A stretch of 64,000 bases of DNA. Origin: Archangium lansingense. Lineage in GTDB: Bacteria > Myxococcota > Myxococcia > Myxococcales > Myxococcaceae. The notes beneath the pieces were generated by a model. The model worked only from the letters and a program-made list of their open reading frames with translations. It had not been told where the DNA came from and searched no databases. The stretch is taken from assembly GCF_026626635.1 (NCBI RefSeq), contig NZ_JAPNKA010000001.1:10400501-10464500 (forward strand). Reading direction: 5' to 3'. Shown piece by piece: positions 16,206 through 25,269 of this stretch (its first letter is position 1; each line of letters starts with the position of its first letter). The position numbers and the translations under genes were made by a program.

Positions 16206-17243
16206 GTGGTTCCCTCGGTCCCGAAGACGTTCGCCTGGATGGCACCGCGCGTCCCCGAGGTGCTCGTTCCCCGGCGAACGATGGCTCGATTCGAGCCCCT
16301 CATGCACCGGCTCCCCTCGCTGCGCGACTTCTCCTTCGAGTGCCGGTTGGACGCGGGGGCCTCTCGAGTGGACTTCCTCGGGACCGTCACGCCCGCCTGG
16401 GGCGGAGAGGAGCTGGCACAGGAGGCAGATGCACCTCCTCCCGAGCGCTCCGGCCCCATCTGGGACGGCGTCCGCGCGCTCTGCGCGGAGTGGGCTCCGA
16501 AACAGGGCCCGCTCCACGCGGCGGTTCCCTGCATCTGGCTGGAGTTCGACCATGACCGGCCCGCACCGCATGAGCCGTTGCCCTTCACCACCGTGTGCGT
16601 GCAGCCCGACTATGCCCACCGCCGCCTGGTACGGGGCGCGCTGCCCAGGGCGCATCCCATCCGCCAGACCGTGTGGCGCTCGCTGGAGCTGCTCGGGCAA
16701 GGTCCGCTGGAACCAGAAGTCCGCCGCGCCCTGGCGCGCTGCTTCGAGGAGATTCCCGCCGGGGCCGCGCTGTTGCACGTCGCCCCCACCTATGCACGAG
16801 GCACACGCACCTTCCGGCTGGTGCTGACGACTCCCTCCCGGAAGGTGGGAGCATACCTCTCGCGCCTCGGCTGGCCGGGCAGGCGCACCGACGTGAAGCG
16901 CATGCTCGAACCCTTCCAGGCCACCAGCGAGGTGGAGCTCTACCTCGACGTGGCGGACAGCGTCCTGTCCTCGGTGGGCATCGGCTGCGGGTTGCTGGCG
17001 CCGGATGAGCCGAGGATTCCCTTCCTCTTCAGCCGCCTCATCGAGTGGGGCATCTGCACGCCGGAGAAGCGCGAGGCCGTCGTGGCGTGGCTCGGCGAGG
17101 AGAAGCGGGTGCTCCTGCCGGGACTGCGCAACCCGAGCCAGCTCCTGCGCTGGGCGACGATGAAGCTCGTCCACCGCCCCGGGAAGCCGCTCGAGGCGAA
17201 GGCCTACCCGGAGTTCCACGTCCGCCCCGTCTATTTCGACTGA
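16206..17243 (+). CDS. Conserved-looking hypothetical protein
   Basis: A 345-residue soluble protein that I do not recognise. It lacks a signal peptide and membrane segments. It appears to be alpha/beta with two similar halves: FSFECRLDAGASRVDFLG early, and VELYLDVADSVLSSVGIGCG late, followed by LIEWGICTPEKREAVVAWLG. The GTG at 16206 has a CGGAGACC ribosome-binding site, but internal starts (ATG at 16239 or 16281) are possible. It is the fourth gene in a plus-strand series after the kinase. No catalytic motif is evident, so I give no function. Confidence 0.6.
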   Translation: MVPSVPKTFAWMAPRVPEVLVPRRTMARFEPLMHRLPSLRDFSFECRLDAGASRVDFLGTVTPAWGGEELAQEADAPPPERSGPIWDGVRALCAEWAPKQGPLHAAVPCIWLEFDHDRPAPHEPLPFTTVCVQPDYAHRRLVRGALPRAHPIRQTVWRSLELLGQGPLEPEVRRALARCFEEIPAGAALLHVAPTYARGTRTFRLVLTTPSRKVGAYLSRLGWPGRRTDVKRMLEPFQATSEVELYLDVADSVLSSVGIGCGLLAPDEPRIPFLFSRLIEWGICTPEKREAVVAWLGEEKRVLLPGLRNPSQLLRWATMKLVHRPGKPLEAKAYPEFHVRPVYFD

Positions 17244-17292
17244 AGCGCGTCCGTCCGGGCAAGATGGGCCGCTCCATCACCAGGAGGCTCCC

Positions 17293-17799
17293 TTGTCCGA
17301 GAAGAGTCCCGCGGCCCCCAAATCCCCACTCTCCCGCGCCGCCGACCGCACCCGCGCCACCGAGCAGTCGCAACAGCACCCGCTCAACCCGAACTCGGAG
17401 ATCCACGGCCACTCGTTGAGCGACCTCGTGGGCCTGCGCCGCCTCGGCGTGCACGTGCTCCGCATCCCTCCCGGCAAGGAGTCCTTCGTCTTCCACTCGC
17501 ACCAATTGGAAGAGGAGTGGATGTACGTGCTGTCCGGCCGCGGCATCGCCGAGGTCGGCGACGAGCAGCACGAGCTTGGCCCGGGCGACTTCCTCGGCTT
17601 CGCCACCCCGTCCGTCGGGCATCACCTGCGCAACCCCTTCTCCGAGGACCTCGTCTACATCTCCGGTGGCGAGCGCCGCGAAATGGAGGTTGCCGACTTC
17701 CCGCGTCACAACAAGCGCATGATCCGCGTGGGCCGAAATGTCTCCCTCTGCCCGATCGACCAGTTGGAGACATTCACCATTCCCGAGGGCAATGACTAG
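17293..17799 (+). CDS. Cupin-domain protein
   Basis: A 168-residue protein with a cupin-2 barrel at about residues 55-130. The first cupin motif reads HSHQLEEEWMYVLSGRG, with metal-type His and Glu residues, and the second includes PGDFLGFATPSVGHHL. Cupins of this type bind small polar ligands or act as isomerases or dioxygenases; the substrate cannot be read from sequence. The start is a TTG at 17293, supported by AGGAGG about 6 bases upstream. A polar N-terminal extension of about 40 residues is rich in Ser, Pro and Ala. Confidence 0.85.
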   Translation: MSEKSPAAPKSPLSRAADRTRATEQSQQHPLNPNSEIHGHSLSDLVGLRRLGVHVLRIPPGKESFVFHSHQLEEEWMYVLSGRGIAEVGDEQHELGPGDFLGFATPSVGHHLRNPFSEDLVYISGGERREMEVADFPRHNKRMIRVGRNVSLCPIDQLETFTIPEGND

Positions 17800-17811
17800 C
17801 TTCAAGGGGCC

Positions 17812-19527
17812 ATGAACAAGGCCCCCTCGCCCGCTCTCGAGACCTTCCTGCGGCTCCGTGCCTCGTTCTTCGAGCGCTACCTCGAGACCCAGCCCGAGGA
17901 GGCCACCACCCTCGGGCTCCACCACCTGGATGACCGGCTCAAGGAGCTCTCCGCCTCCGCCCTGGGCGACGAGTACGCCTTCCACCGCGACGTCCTCGCG
18001 CGGCTCGAGCACCTCTCTCCCGAGGAGCTTTCCCCCGAGGCGCAGCTGGATCGGCTGGCGATGCTCGACGTCACCCGCTTCCACGTCCACACCTACGAGG
18101 ACCTGCGCAGCCACCGGCGGAATGTCGAGCTGTCGACCTATCCGCACACCATGCTGCAGTACCAGATCGGCCAGGCCGAGACGGCCGGGGACTGGGCGGC
18201 CATCGCCAGCCGGGCCGCGCGCATCCCCGCCTTCCTCCAGCAGCAGGAGCAGCTGCTCGCCGAGGGCGTTGCCACCCGGGAGGTACCGGACCCGCACATC
18301 GTCCAGGACTTCACGGAGGAACAGCTCCCCGTCATCGTGCGGTACTTCGAGCACCTGCCGGCCCTGCCCGGCGCGCACCAGGTGACGCTCTCCGCCTCCG
18401 AGGCCCGGCAGCTCCAGCACGCATCCCGCGAGGCCCGACAGGCCTTCGCCGCCCACCGCCAGTTCCTCCTCCAGCACGTCCTGCCCCACGCGAACCCCAA
18501 CGTCGTGCTCGGTGAGGACGAGTACCGCTGGCGCCTGCGGCACATGTTCGGCATCACCGCCTCTCCCGAGGAGCTGGTGCAGCAAGCCGAGGACGTGCTG
18601 AACCGAGCCCAGAGCGCCATCGTCCAGCTCGCCGGCCAGCTCGCCCGAGAGGTTCCCGGTGCACCGTCCACGCTCGCCAACCTGGCGGAGGCCCGAGCAC
18701 TTCTCACCGGACTCGAGACGGAGCACCCCGACCACGACGAGGACGTCATCCCCCTGTACCGAGCGCTCATTGCTCGCGCCGAGCGCTTCGTCCACGAGCA
18801 GGAGCTGTTCAACGTGCCCGAGGGCATCCGGCTAGGCCTCAAGCCGCTTCCCCCGGGCATGGTGGACGTCCGAGGCACCAACTGGCCCGCGCCGCTGATG
18901 GATCCACGCAAGGTGGGCTGGTTCGTGCTGGCCCCCATGGCGGCGGCACACCCCACCGTCTGGGCCGCGCTGCTGGCCGTGCACGAGGGCATCCCTGGCC
19001 ACTTCCTCCAGAGCGTCGCCTGGCAGCGCGGCTTCTCCCAGCACCCCGCCCCGGTCCGCTTCCTCCTGGTGACGGACCACGTGGCCATGGCGCGCGGCCA
19101 CTTCGGCCCCATGCTCAACATCGAGGGCTACGCCACCTACGCCGAGGAGCGGATGCGGCGCGCGGGCTTCTACACCGCCCCCGAGGCCCTCACGGCACTC
19201 GTGGCCCGAGCCCTGCGCGCCGTGCGCGTGGTGGTGGACATCGGCCTGCACACCCGGCGCATGGATGACGAGGAGGCGGTGTACTACCTGGTGCACCGCG
19301 CCTGCATGCCGGAGCCCAACGCGCGGCGTGAGGTGCTCCGCTACAAGCGCATCCCCATGCAGGCCATCACCTATCTGCTGGGCGCGCTCGAATTCGAGCG
19401 GCTGGAGGAGGACTGCCGGCGCGAGCGCGGGAGCCGCTTCAACGAGGCCGCCTTCCACGACGAGCTCTTCTCGTTCGGCCCGGTGCCGCCCGCGCTCCTG
19501 CGGCGCTTCATGCTGACCGGCGCGTGA
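17812..19527 (+). CDS. DUF885 family putative metallopeptidase/hydrolase
   Basis: A 571-residue cytoplasmic protein of the DUF885 family. The family's metallopeptidase-like signature HEGIPGHFLQ is at about residue 390, followed by a Glu-containing segment (AEERMRRAG) consistent with a zinc-binding HExxH-variant fold. N-terminal text such as FERYLETQPEEATTLGLHHLDDRL is also family-typical. The ATG at 17812 follows AAGGGG. The last 20 bases overlap convergently with the pyrophosphatase gene. Family members are predicted peptidases; the substrate is unknown. Confidence 0.87.
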   Translation: MNKAPSPALETFLRLRASFFERYLETQPEEATTLGLHHLDDRLKELSASALGDEYAFHRDVLARLEHLSPEELSPEAQLDRLAMLDVTRFHVHTYEDLRSHRRNVELSTYPHTMLQYQIGQAETAGDWAAIASRAARIPAFLQQQEQLLAEGVATREVPDPHIVQDFTEEQLPVIVRYFEHLPALPGAHQVTLSASEARQLQHASREARQAFAAHRQFLLQHVLPHANPNVVLGEDEYRWRLRHMFGITASPEELVQQAEDVLNRAQSAIVQLAGQLAREVPGAPSTLANLAEARALLTGLETEHPDHDEDVIPLYRALIARAERFVHEQELFNVPEGIRLGLKPLPPGMVDVRGTNWPAPLMDPRKVGWFVLAPMAAAHPTVWAALLAVHEGIPGHFLQSVAWQRGFSQHPAPVRFLLVTDHVAMARGHFGPMLNIEGYATYAEERMRRAGFYTAPEALTALVARALRAVRVVVDIGLHTRRMDDEEAVYYLVHRACMPEPNARREVLRYKRIPMQAITYLLGALEFERLEEDCRRERGSRFNEAAFHDELFSFGPVPPALLRRFMLTGA

Positions 19528-19957
19528 CGTCTGGGAGCCAGCCCACGAAGCGGGTGTCCCCTCCCCGCTTGCCCCGCACGAGGTGCAGCACCCGCTTGAA
19601 GAGGGCGTAGACGCGGAAGAAGGCCTCCAGGCCGGCCCGGTCCACCGGGCGCAGAGGACGGGCGCTACAGATGACCTTGGGGTCGGCGCAGCCCGCATCG
19701 AGAAAGCCAATCACCCCCACCACCGGTACGCGCAGGCGCTCGCCCCGGCGCAGACGAGGGCCGAGCACCACCACGTCCAGCGGATCTCCATCCCCTGAGC
19801 CCAGCCCGGGAATGCAGCCGTAGTTGTAGGGACACGGCAGCGGGGAGATGAAGTCCACGCCTCCGTCCGCGCGCCGCTTCACCACGGAGAAGCGGGGGGA
19901 TTCGATCAGGACCTCGGGCTCGAGCGGGAGCTCCGGTGGAAGGGAGAACTCGGACAC
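19508..19957 (-). CDS. ppa: Inorganic pyrophosphatase (family I)
   Basis: A 149-residue soluble enzyme hydrolysing pyrophosphate to phosphate. The family I signature D-x-D-P-x-D is present as DGDPLD, preceded by PYNYGCIPG, and KRRADGGVDFISPLP carries the expected Lys/Arg residues near the N-terminus. It is a little shorter than the usual 170-180 residues at the C-terminus. I chose the GTG at 19957 because a GCGAGG site sits just upstream and the longer frame upstream has no homologous text. It overlaps the DUF885 gene tail to tail by 20 bases. Confidence 0.88.
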   Translation of the reverse strand: MSEFSLPPELPLEPEVLIESPRFSVVKRRADGGVDFISPLPCPYNYGCIPGLGSGDGDPLDVVVLGPRLRRGERLRVPVVGVIGFLDAGCADPKVICSARPLRPVDRAGLEAFFRVYALFKRVLHLVRGKRGGDTRFVGWLPDVTRRSA

Positions 19958-20121
19958 CCTCGCTGTGTAGCACGAAGGGGTTGCTCGCTCGTCCTGCAAC
20001 CGACGGAACGACTCGCGCTCTGTGTACCCGGGCACGTGGATGCCCTGGGAAAGCTCGCGCTCCCCTGGCTTCCGTACCCGCGCAACCCCACCTCCTTCCG
20101 AAGCTGCAAAGGAGGGCGTCG

Positions 20122-21804
20122 ATGAGGCGGGGTTGGGCACTTCTCGGGCTTTTGGCCCTGGCGGCGTGTTCGGGCGTGGACGATGTCTCGGGACAAGGCC
20201 AGAACGAGTGCAGGGATGTGGAGGCAGGCGCCCTTCCGGCCCAGCCCGAAGCGAAGAGTGGCCGCGAGTCCTTCCTCGTGCGCTACCGCTCCGGCGCCCG
20301 GGTGAGCGCAGCCGCGGTGCAGCGCCTGGGAGGCCAGGTGACGGCCCAGTACCACTTCGTCCCCGCGGTGGCCGCGCGCCTGACACCCGAGGAGCGAGCC
20401 CAGCTCGCCGCGCATCCCGACGTGGAGCGCATCGAACCGGACGTGGAGCTGCGGGCGCTCGGCCTGCCCTCGGCGGTGGGCTCCGTGCAGGAGTACACCC
20501 ACGCGGTGCGGCTCGTTCAGGCCCCGCGCGTGTGGGACGCCAACGAGGACGGCATGCTCGACACGGGAGCGCCCGTGGGCTCGGGCATCCGGGTGTGCGT
20601 CATCGACAGCGGGTTGGATCGGCGGCACCCCGAGCTGTCCATCCCCTACGCGGGCGGCTACGACTTCGTGGACGAGGACGAGGACCCGAGCGACGAGACG
20701 GATGGCGTGAGGGGCTTTGGCCATGGCACGCACGTGGCGGGCATCATCGCGGCCCAGCTCTCCTCGGGCGGCGTGACTCGCACGGGCATGAACCAGGGTG
20801 GCATGGTGGGCGTGGCCCCCGGAGTAGAGCTGCTGATCGCCCGGGTGCTCAACGTGCATGAGACCGCCAGCATCAGCGCCGTGCTCGAGGGGCTCGAGTG
20901 GTGCTGGAACAACAACGCCCATATCGCCTCGCTGTCACTCGGGACCTCGATGGACCTGGGAAAAATCGCGCGGGAGGCCTTCCAGACCGCGCACGACAAG
21001 GGGATGCTCATCGTCGCGGCCTCGGGAAACGACAGCGGTCTGGGCTACGAGGCGCCCATCAGCTATCCGGCGGCCTACCCGTCCGTGCTGGCCGTTGGGG
21101 CCGTGGACATGGACGGCGAGGTCGCCTTCTTCTCCAACCGGGGCAGTGGGCTGAGCCTGGTGGCGCCCGGGGTGGACGTGCTCTCCAGCATCAGCCTGCA
21201 AGGGGCTACGGTGTCGGCGCTCGACGTGGAGGGCGAGCCGTACACCTCCCGCTCGCTCTTCTTCTCTCCCGCCGGTGAATACACGGGAGCGCTCGTCGAC
21301 TGCGGCCAGGGCGAGCCCCACGGCTGCAAAGGCGCCACGTGCGACGGCTTCGTGGCCTACGTGCGGCTGCCGGGCTCCAGGGCCAGCTCCGCCGCGAAGA
21401 ACGTGATGAAGCAGGGCGCGCGGGCCATCATCTTCGGCATCGACGAATCCGAGAATGAGTCCTGGCTGAAGGCGCTGGATGGACCGGGGCTCAAGTGGGT
21501 GCCCTCGCTGGCTGTGGGCCGGGAGTCGCGAGCGACCGTGCTCAAGAACCTGGGCAAGCCGGTGCATGTGAACCTGCGGGGCGTGGACTATGCCGAGTTG
21601 CCGGGCACGTCGATGGCCGCGCCTCATGTGTCCGCCGTGGCGGCGCTGGTGTGGAGCGCGCGTCCGAGCCTGACGGCCACCGAGGTGCGCGTGCTGCTGG
21701 AGCGCACCGCGAAGGACCTGGGCGATACAGGTCGTGACCCGAGCTACGGCTACGGACTGGTGCAGGCCAAGGCGGCGCTCGACGCGCTCCAGCAGTTGCC
21801 GTGA
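20122..21804 (+). CDS. Subtilisin-family (S8) serine protease lipoprotein with PA domain
   Basis: A 560-residue exported protease. The lipoprotein signal is MRRGWALLGLLALAAC, with Cys16. An I9-type propeptide follows (about residues 45-112, with VRYRSGARVSAAAVQRLGG). The S8 catalytic domain shows Asp at about 161 in VCVIDSGLD, His at about 204 in GHGTHVAG and Ser at about 497 in GTSMAAPH. A protease-associated (PA) domain with paired Cys residues is inserted at about 385-480. The ATG at 20122 is fixed by AAAGGAGGG upstream. It probably degrades extracellular protein during predation or nutrient release; the lipobox suggests surface or outer-membrane anchoring. Confidence 0.93.
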   Translation: MRRGWALLGLLALAACSGVDDVSGQGQNECRDVEAGALPAQPEAKSGRESFLVRYRSGARVSAAAVQRLGGQVTAQYHFVPAVAARLTPEERAQLAAHPDVERIEPDVELRALGLPSAVGSVQEYTHAVRLVQAPRVWDANEDGMLDTGAPVGSGIRVCVIDSGLDRRHPELSIPYAGGYDFVDEDEDPSDETDGVRGFGHGTHVAGIIAAQLSSGGVTRTGMNQGGMVGVAPGVELLIARVLNVHETASISAVLEGLEWCWNNNAHIASLSLGTSMDLGKIAREAFQTAHDKGMLIVAASGNDSGLGYEAPISYPAAYPSVLAVGAVDMDGEVAFFSNRGSGLSLVAPGVDVLSSISLQGATVSALDVEGEPYTSRSLFFSPAGEYTGALVDCGQGEPHGCKGATCDGFVAYVRLPGSRASSAAKNVMKQGARAIIFGIDESENESWLKALDGPGLKWVPSLAVGRESRATVLKNLGKPVHVNLRGVDYAELPGTSMAAPHVSAVAALVWSARPSLTATEVRVLLERTAKDLGDTGRDPSYGYGLVQAKAALDALQQLP

Positions 21805-21918
21805 TGGGCACAGGCTGACGCTCAGACCCGGCGCCGCCTTCGGTGCCGCCAGCTCTCCCGTCGCCCGCCTCCACTCCGGTGAAGTGCGGGCACTCGTCCA
21901 TGTTACCCTGGTGCGCTC

Positions 21919-22815
21919 ATGGAGAGTTCAGGCCGAAAGGTGAAGTTCTTGCTCGCGAAGCTCCCAGCGGTCATCTGTCTGGGCATGATGGCGATGCTCC
22001 TCGCGTCATGCGGTACGCCCCAACCCGTCATGGCGCCCATTGAAGCCATGTATGCCCAGACGGGGCCATCCGAGGTCACCACCCAGGACATCCAGGACAG
22101 CTCGGGCAAGAAGCTCTACAAGCTATACCATCCCAAGGAGCTCACCTCCGGCCATCCCATCATCGTCTGGGGAAATGGGAGCTATGCACTCCCGCCGGAT
22201 TACGACGGTCTGCTGACCCATCTCGCCACCTGGGGATTCGTCGTCATCAATACCTACTCCAGCTCCACCGGGACGGGAGCGGAGTTGGTGGCAGCGGCTC
22301 AATACATGGCCGAGCAGAACGACACCCCGAGCAGCACCTTCCACGGAAGGCTCGATCCCACCCGGCTGGGCGTCGCGGGCCATTCCCAGGGCTCCACCGG
22401 CGCCATCAACGCCCATACCCATTTCGCCGCTGGAGCGCTCATCAAGACCGTCGTCTCCATCGCGCTCCCCGCGCTCCACTGGTGCGAGCCGGAAGACGTC
22501 TATGAGACCTCGAGGATCGCGGTTCCGTTCTTCATCATGGGAGGAACGGGCGATGGGCTCATCTCACCGCTCTCGAGCAACAAGCTCGCCTACGACAACG
22601 CACCGTCCACCCTGCCAGCCGCCATGGCGATGGCCATCGATGCGGACCACAATGCCATTCAAGGAAACGGAAACAATCACAGAGGCTACCTGACCGCCTG
22701 GATGTCCTATCAGCTCAAGGATGACCCGGCCGCCAGAGCGGCTTTCGCGGGAGACAACCCCGAAATCATGACCAGCCCCGGGTGGCAGAATGCCTCCACC
22801 CGGAATCTGGAGTGA
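21919..22815 (+). CDS. Alpha/beta-hydrolase lipoprotein (cutinase/PET-hydrolase-like)
   Basis: A 298-residue exported lipoprotein: basic start, hydrophobic MAMLLASC lipobox, Cys at about residue 31. The alpha/beta-hydrolase core has the nucleophile elbow GHSQGS (Ser at about 156), a later Asp in IMGGTGDGLI and a His in DADHNAIQGNG. The oxyanion-side text HPIIVWGNGSYALP resembles the PE-PGRS/cutinase-like hydrolases that attack polyesters or lipids. Substrate specificity cannot be set from sequence. It stands in a plus-strand series with the subtilase upstream and the FliB-like gene downstream. Confidence 0.85.
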   Translation: MESSGRKVKFLLAKLPAVICLGMMAMLLASCGTPQPVMAPIEAMYAQTGPSEVTTQDIQDSSGKKLYKLYHPKELTSGHPIIVWGNGSYALPPDYDGLLTHLATWGFVVINTYSSSTGTGAELVAAAQYMAEQNDTPSSTFHGRLDPTRLGVAGHSQGSTGAINAHTHFAAGALIKTVVSIALPALHWCEPEDVYETSRIAVPFFIMGGTGDGLISPLSSNKLAYDNAPSTLPAAMAMAIDADHNAIQGNGNNHRGYLTAWMSYQLKDDPAARAAFAGDNPEIMTSPGWQNASTRNLE

Positions 22816-22824
22816 GGGTTGCCC

Positions 22825-24126
22825 ATGCCCACCGAGCCCACCCTTCTGCGCTACATGACACGCTTCCGCTGCATCGCGGAGCGCTGTGAGGACACCTGCT
22901 GCTCGGGGCTGAAGGTACCGGTGAGCGAGCCGCAGTGGGCCCGGATGCGGGCGGCGGTGGCGGGCAGCCCCGAGGAGTCGGAACGCCTGCACCAGTGCAT
23001 CACCCCGAATCCAGGCGGAGCCTCCACGGAGCACGCCTTCATCCAGATGAGGCCGGACGGGTACTGCCCCTTGCTGGACACGGAACGGCTCTGCTCGCTC
23101 CAGCGCCGCCACGGGGACGCGCTGCTGCCGGACATCTGCGCCACCTTCCCGCGTGTCGTCACCCGGTGGGGCGAGCGACTGGAGGTGTCGGGAACCCTGG
23201 CCTGCCCGGAGGTGGCGCGCCTGTGCCTGCTGGAGGAGGACGCGGTGGAGCCCGTGCCCACGCCCGGCGAGGACTCGCCCATCCCCCGGCCGGGGACGGA
23301 GAGACACATCCCCGTGGACGAGGAGGACGCCTACGCCTTCCACGCGGAGACTGTGCGCGAGGCCCTGCTGCGGCTGCTGCACCGGCGTGAGTATCCCCTC
23401 GCCTCGCGGCTCGCGATGCTTGGACACCTGGCCCACGGGTTGGACGGCTTCTATTTCCGAGGGACGGAGTCCTTCCGAGGTGAGGACCGGGCCGCAGCCG
23501 AGACGCTATTGAGCGAGGTGCTTCAGCGCTTCGAATCACCTGACGTGCTGGAGGCGGTGCACCGGGATTTCATGGGGCTGGCGCTCCCGGGTGGCCCATG
23601 CGTGGGCCTGTTCAGCTCGGTGCTGCGGGCACGGCTGGCGGCGGGTCGAGGCGAGCGCTTCTCCATCCTGGCCCGAGGCGTCCTGGAATCACTCGGGCTC
23701 CAGCAAGGCGCACCGGGAGACCTGGATGCAGCCTGGCGCACCTATGCGGAGCGGTGGCAGCAGTTGAAAGCCCTGCATGGTGAGCGGGTGCACCGGTACT
23801 TCGACAACTACGCCGCCCATGCCCTCTGGCGCGGCCCGCTCATCGACGCGCCGAGCCTGCTCGCGTACGTGTTCCGCCTGGCCCTACGGGTGGGACTGCT
23901 CCGCCTGTCATTGGTGGGCCATCCCCGGGTGGCGAAGCTCTGCCAGGAGTCCTCCCCCACCGCCGAGGCCCGGGAGCAGTTGGACCGAGCGGCGGTGGAG
24001 ACCTTTCAGCTCGTGGCCAAGCACGTGGAGCAGTCGCCGGACTTCCTCGCGCTCGCCGAAGGACTCGTGGGTCCGGGACGCGGCGCAGAAGCCCTGGGCA
24101 AGGTGCTCGTCTTCGCCACGTTCTGA
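22825..24126 (+). CDS. FliB-like lysine N-methylase family protein
   Basis: A 433-residue protein with the N-terminal Cys cluster of the YkgJ/FliB family: FRCIAERCEDTCCSGLKV (four Cys in a C-x6-C-x3-CC pattern) and further Cys residues in YCPLLDTERLCSL and LPDICATFPR. FliB methylates lysines of flagellin in enteric bacteria; the Cys cluster probably binds a metal or Fe-S centre. No flagellin or flagellar gene is present here, so the substrate must differ. I chose the ATG at 22825 over a TTG at 22819; GTGAGGG lies just upstream. The 3' end stops 5 bases before the convergent poly(A)-polymerase half. Confidence 0.84.
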   Translation: MPTEPTLLRYMTRFRCIAERCEDTCCSGLKVPVSEPQWARMRAAVAGSPEESERLHQCITPNPGGASTEHAFIQMRPDGYCPLLDTERLCSLQRRHGDALLPDICATFPRVVTRWGERLEVSGTLACPEVARLCLLEEDAVEPVPTPGEDSPIPRPGTERHIPVDEEDAYAFHAETVREALLRLLHRREYPLASRLAMLGHLAHGLDGFYFRGTESFRGEDRAAAETLLSEVLQRFESPDVLEAVHRDFMGLALPGGPCVGLFSSVLRARLAAGRGERFSILARGVLESLGLQQGAPGDLDAAWRTYAERWQQLKALHGERVHRYFDNYAAHALWRGPLIDAPSLLAYVFRLALRVGLLRLSLVGHPRVAKLCQESSPTAEAREQLDRAAVETFQLVAKHVEQSPDFLALAEGLVGPGRGAEALGKVLVFATF

Positions 24127-24131
24127 GCGAC

Positions 24132-25269
24132 TCAGCGCGGGACGAGCCCGATAGAGAGCGCTGCCCCCTGCGGACGGTGGCTCCACTCCAGGAACGACGT
24201 ACGGAACTCGTTCATCGTCCGTGCGAGTGCGCTCCCTGGGCGTACCGAGAGGGCCTCGTTGCCACCCGGGTCACGCGTGGAGAGACCAATGAGGAAGGGG
24301 CCCTCCGGCGCAGGGGTTGGGAAGGGCCGAGCGAAGAGTCTGCGGTCGGCTTCCATCCGGTACACCAGCGCTGTGAGGTGCCCAAGCACCCAGCCCGCGG
24401 CCATCTCGCGCGCCTCGGGCGAAGATGCCTCGACGGACACCCGTAGCCGCACGGGCAGCTCCTTCTCGAGGTCCACCGGCTCGAACAGCGCGGCCCAGGA
24501 GGCTTCCGTTCCCTCGGCGCGGGCCCGCCGCACCACCTCACGCGCTCGGGTGAGCTCGTCGCGCAGCACTTGATGCGTCGAGCGCGACACATTGCGCCCC
24601 GTGTTTCGTGGAGGCAGCGCGGGAGCCACCACCGGCATGAGGTCCCTCCGATCGCCAGCGCGGTAACCCGCCGTCTCGGAGGTCAGCGTCACGGGCCGAG
24701 GCCACTGCCAGGCGGAGAACGTCTCGAAGAAGTACGCGAGCAGCCCGCTGTCCGAGGCAGAGGCCTCTCGGGGCGCATGCGTACACGCCCAGGCCACCAG
24801 CACCGACCACGACAACCCTCCCAGATAACCCAGCGCGTGTGAGTACACCCCACGAGCCTTCGCCCAGGAGCGAACGGCGCGAAGTACGGTGCGGAAGCGC
24901 TCGGCTCCCACGCCTTCGTGCCCCACGGAGTCGAGCAGCGCCCGCGTATCAGCCCAGCCATTGAGCGAGCGGAAACCAGGGGCATCCAGCCGCTCGCCGT
25001 ACCGCGTCAGCAACTCCGTCGGCGGGCAAGGTGCCACCCCCTCGGGCCGACTCGCATAGGACACGTCGAAGTGCACCCCATCGAGAGACAGCTTCACCAG
25101 GGGAAGCGCGGCATCGGCCACGAAGCGCGCGGCCGAGGGTCCCTCCTGCTCGACCACGAGTCGGGTGAGCGCGTGCCCGAAGTCCTCGCGCGAGAGGCTC
25201 GCGGGCCCGACCGCCACTGCGTCCACGTCACTCCCAGCGTTGTCCGTCCCCAGCAGGTACGAGCCATAC
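24132..25269 (-). pseudogene. Poly(A)-polymerase-like C-terminal half of a frameshifted RNA-repair gene
   Basis: About 379 residues in a different frame from the upstream half, with no start of its own that makes sense. It begins with a eukaryote-like poly(A) polymerase nucleotidyltransferase motif, YGSYLLGTDNAGSDVD (hG-S plus D-x-D). The PAP central domain (RSLNGWADTRALLDSVG, FRTVLRAVRSWAKARGVY, GYLGGLSWSVLVAWAC) and an RNA-binding-domain-like C-terminus follow. In related proteins this follows the MJ1316-EEP-2H part in one chain. Here one base appears lost at about 25270, where the upstream half leaves the frame. Unless a ribosome shifts, this half is not made. It could also be a sequencing error. 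Confidence 0.75.
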
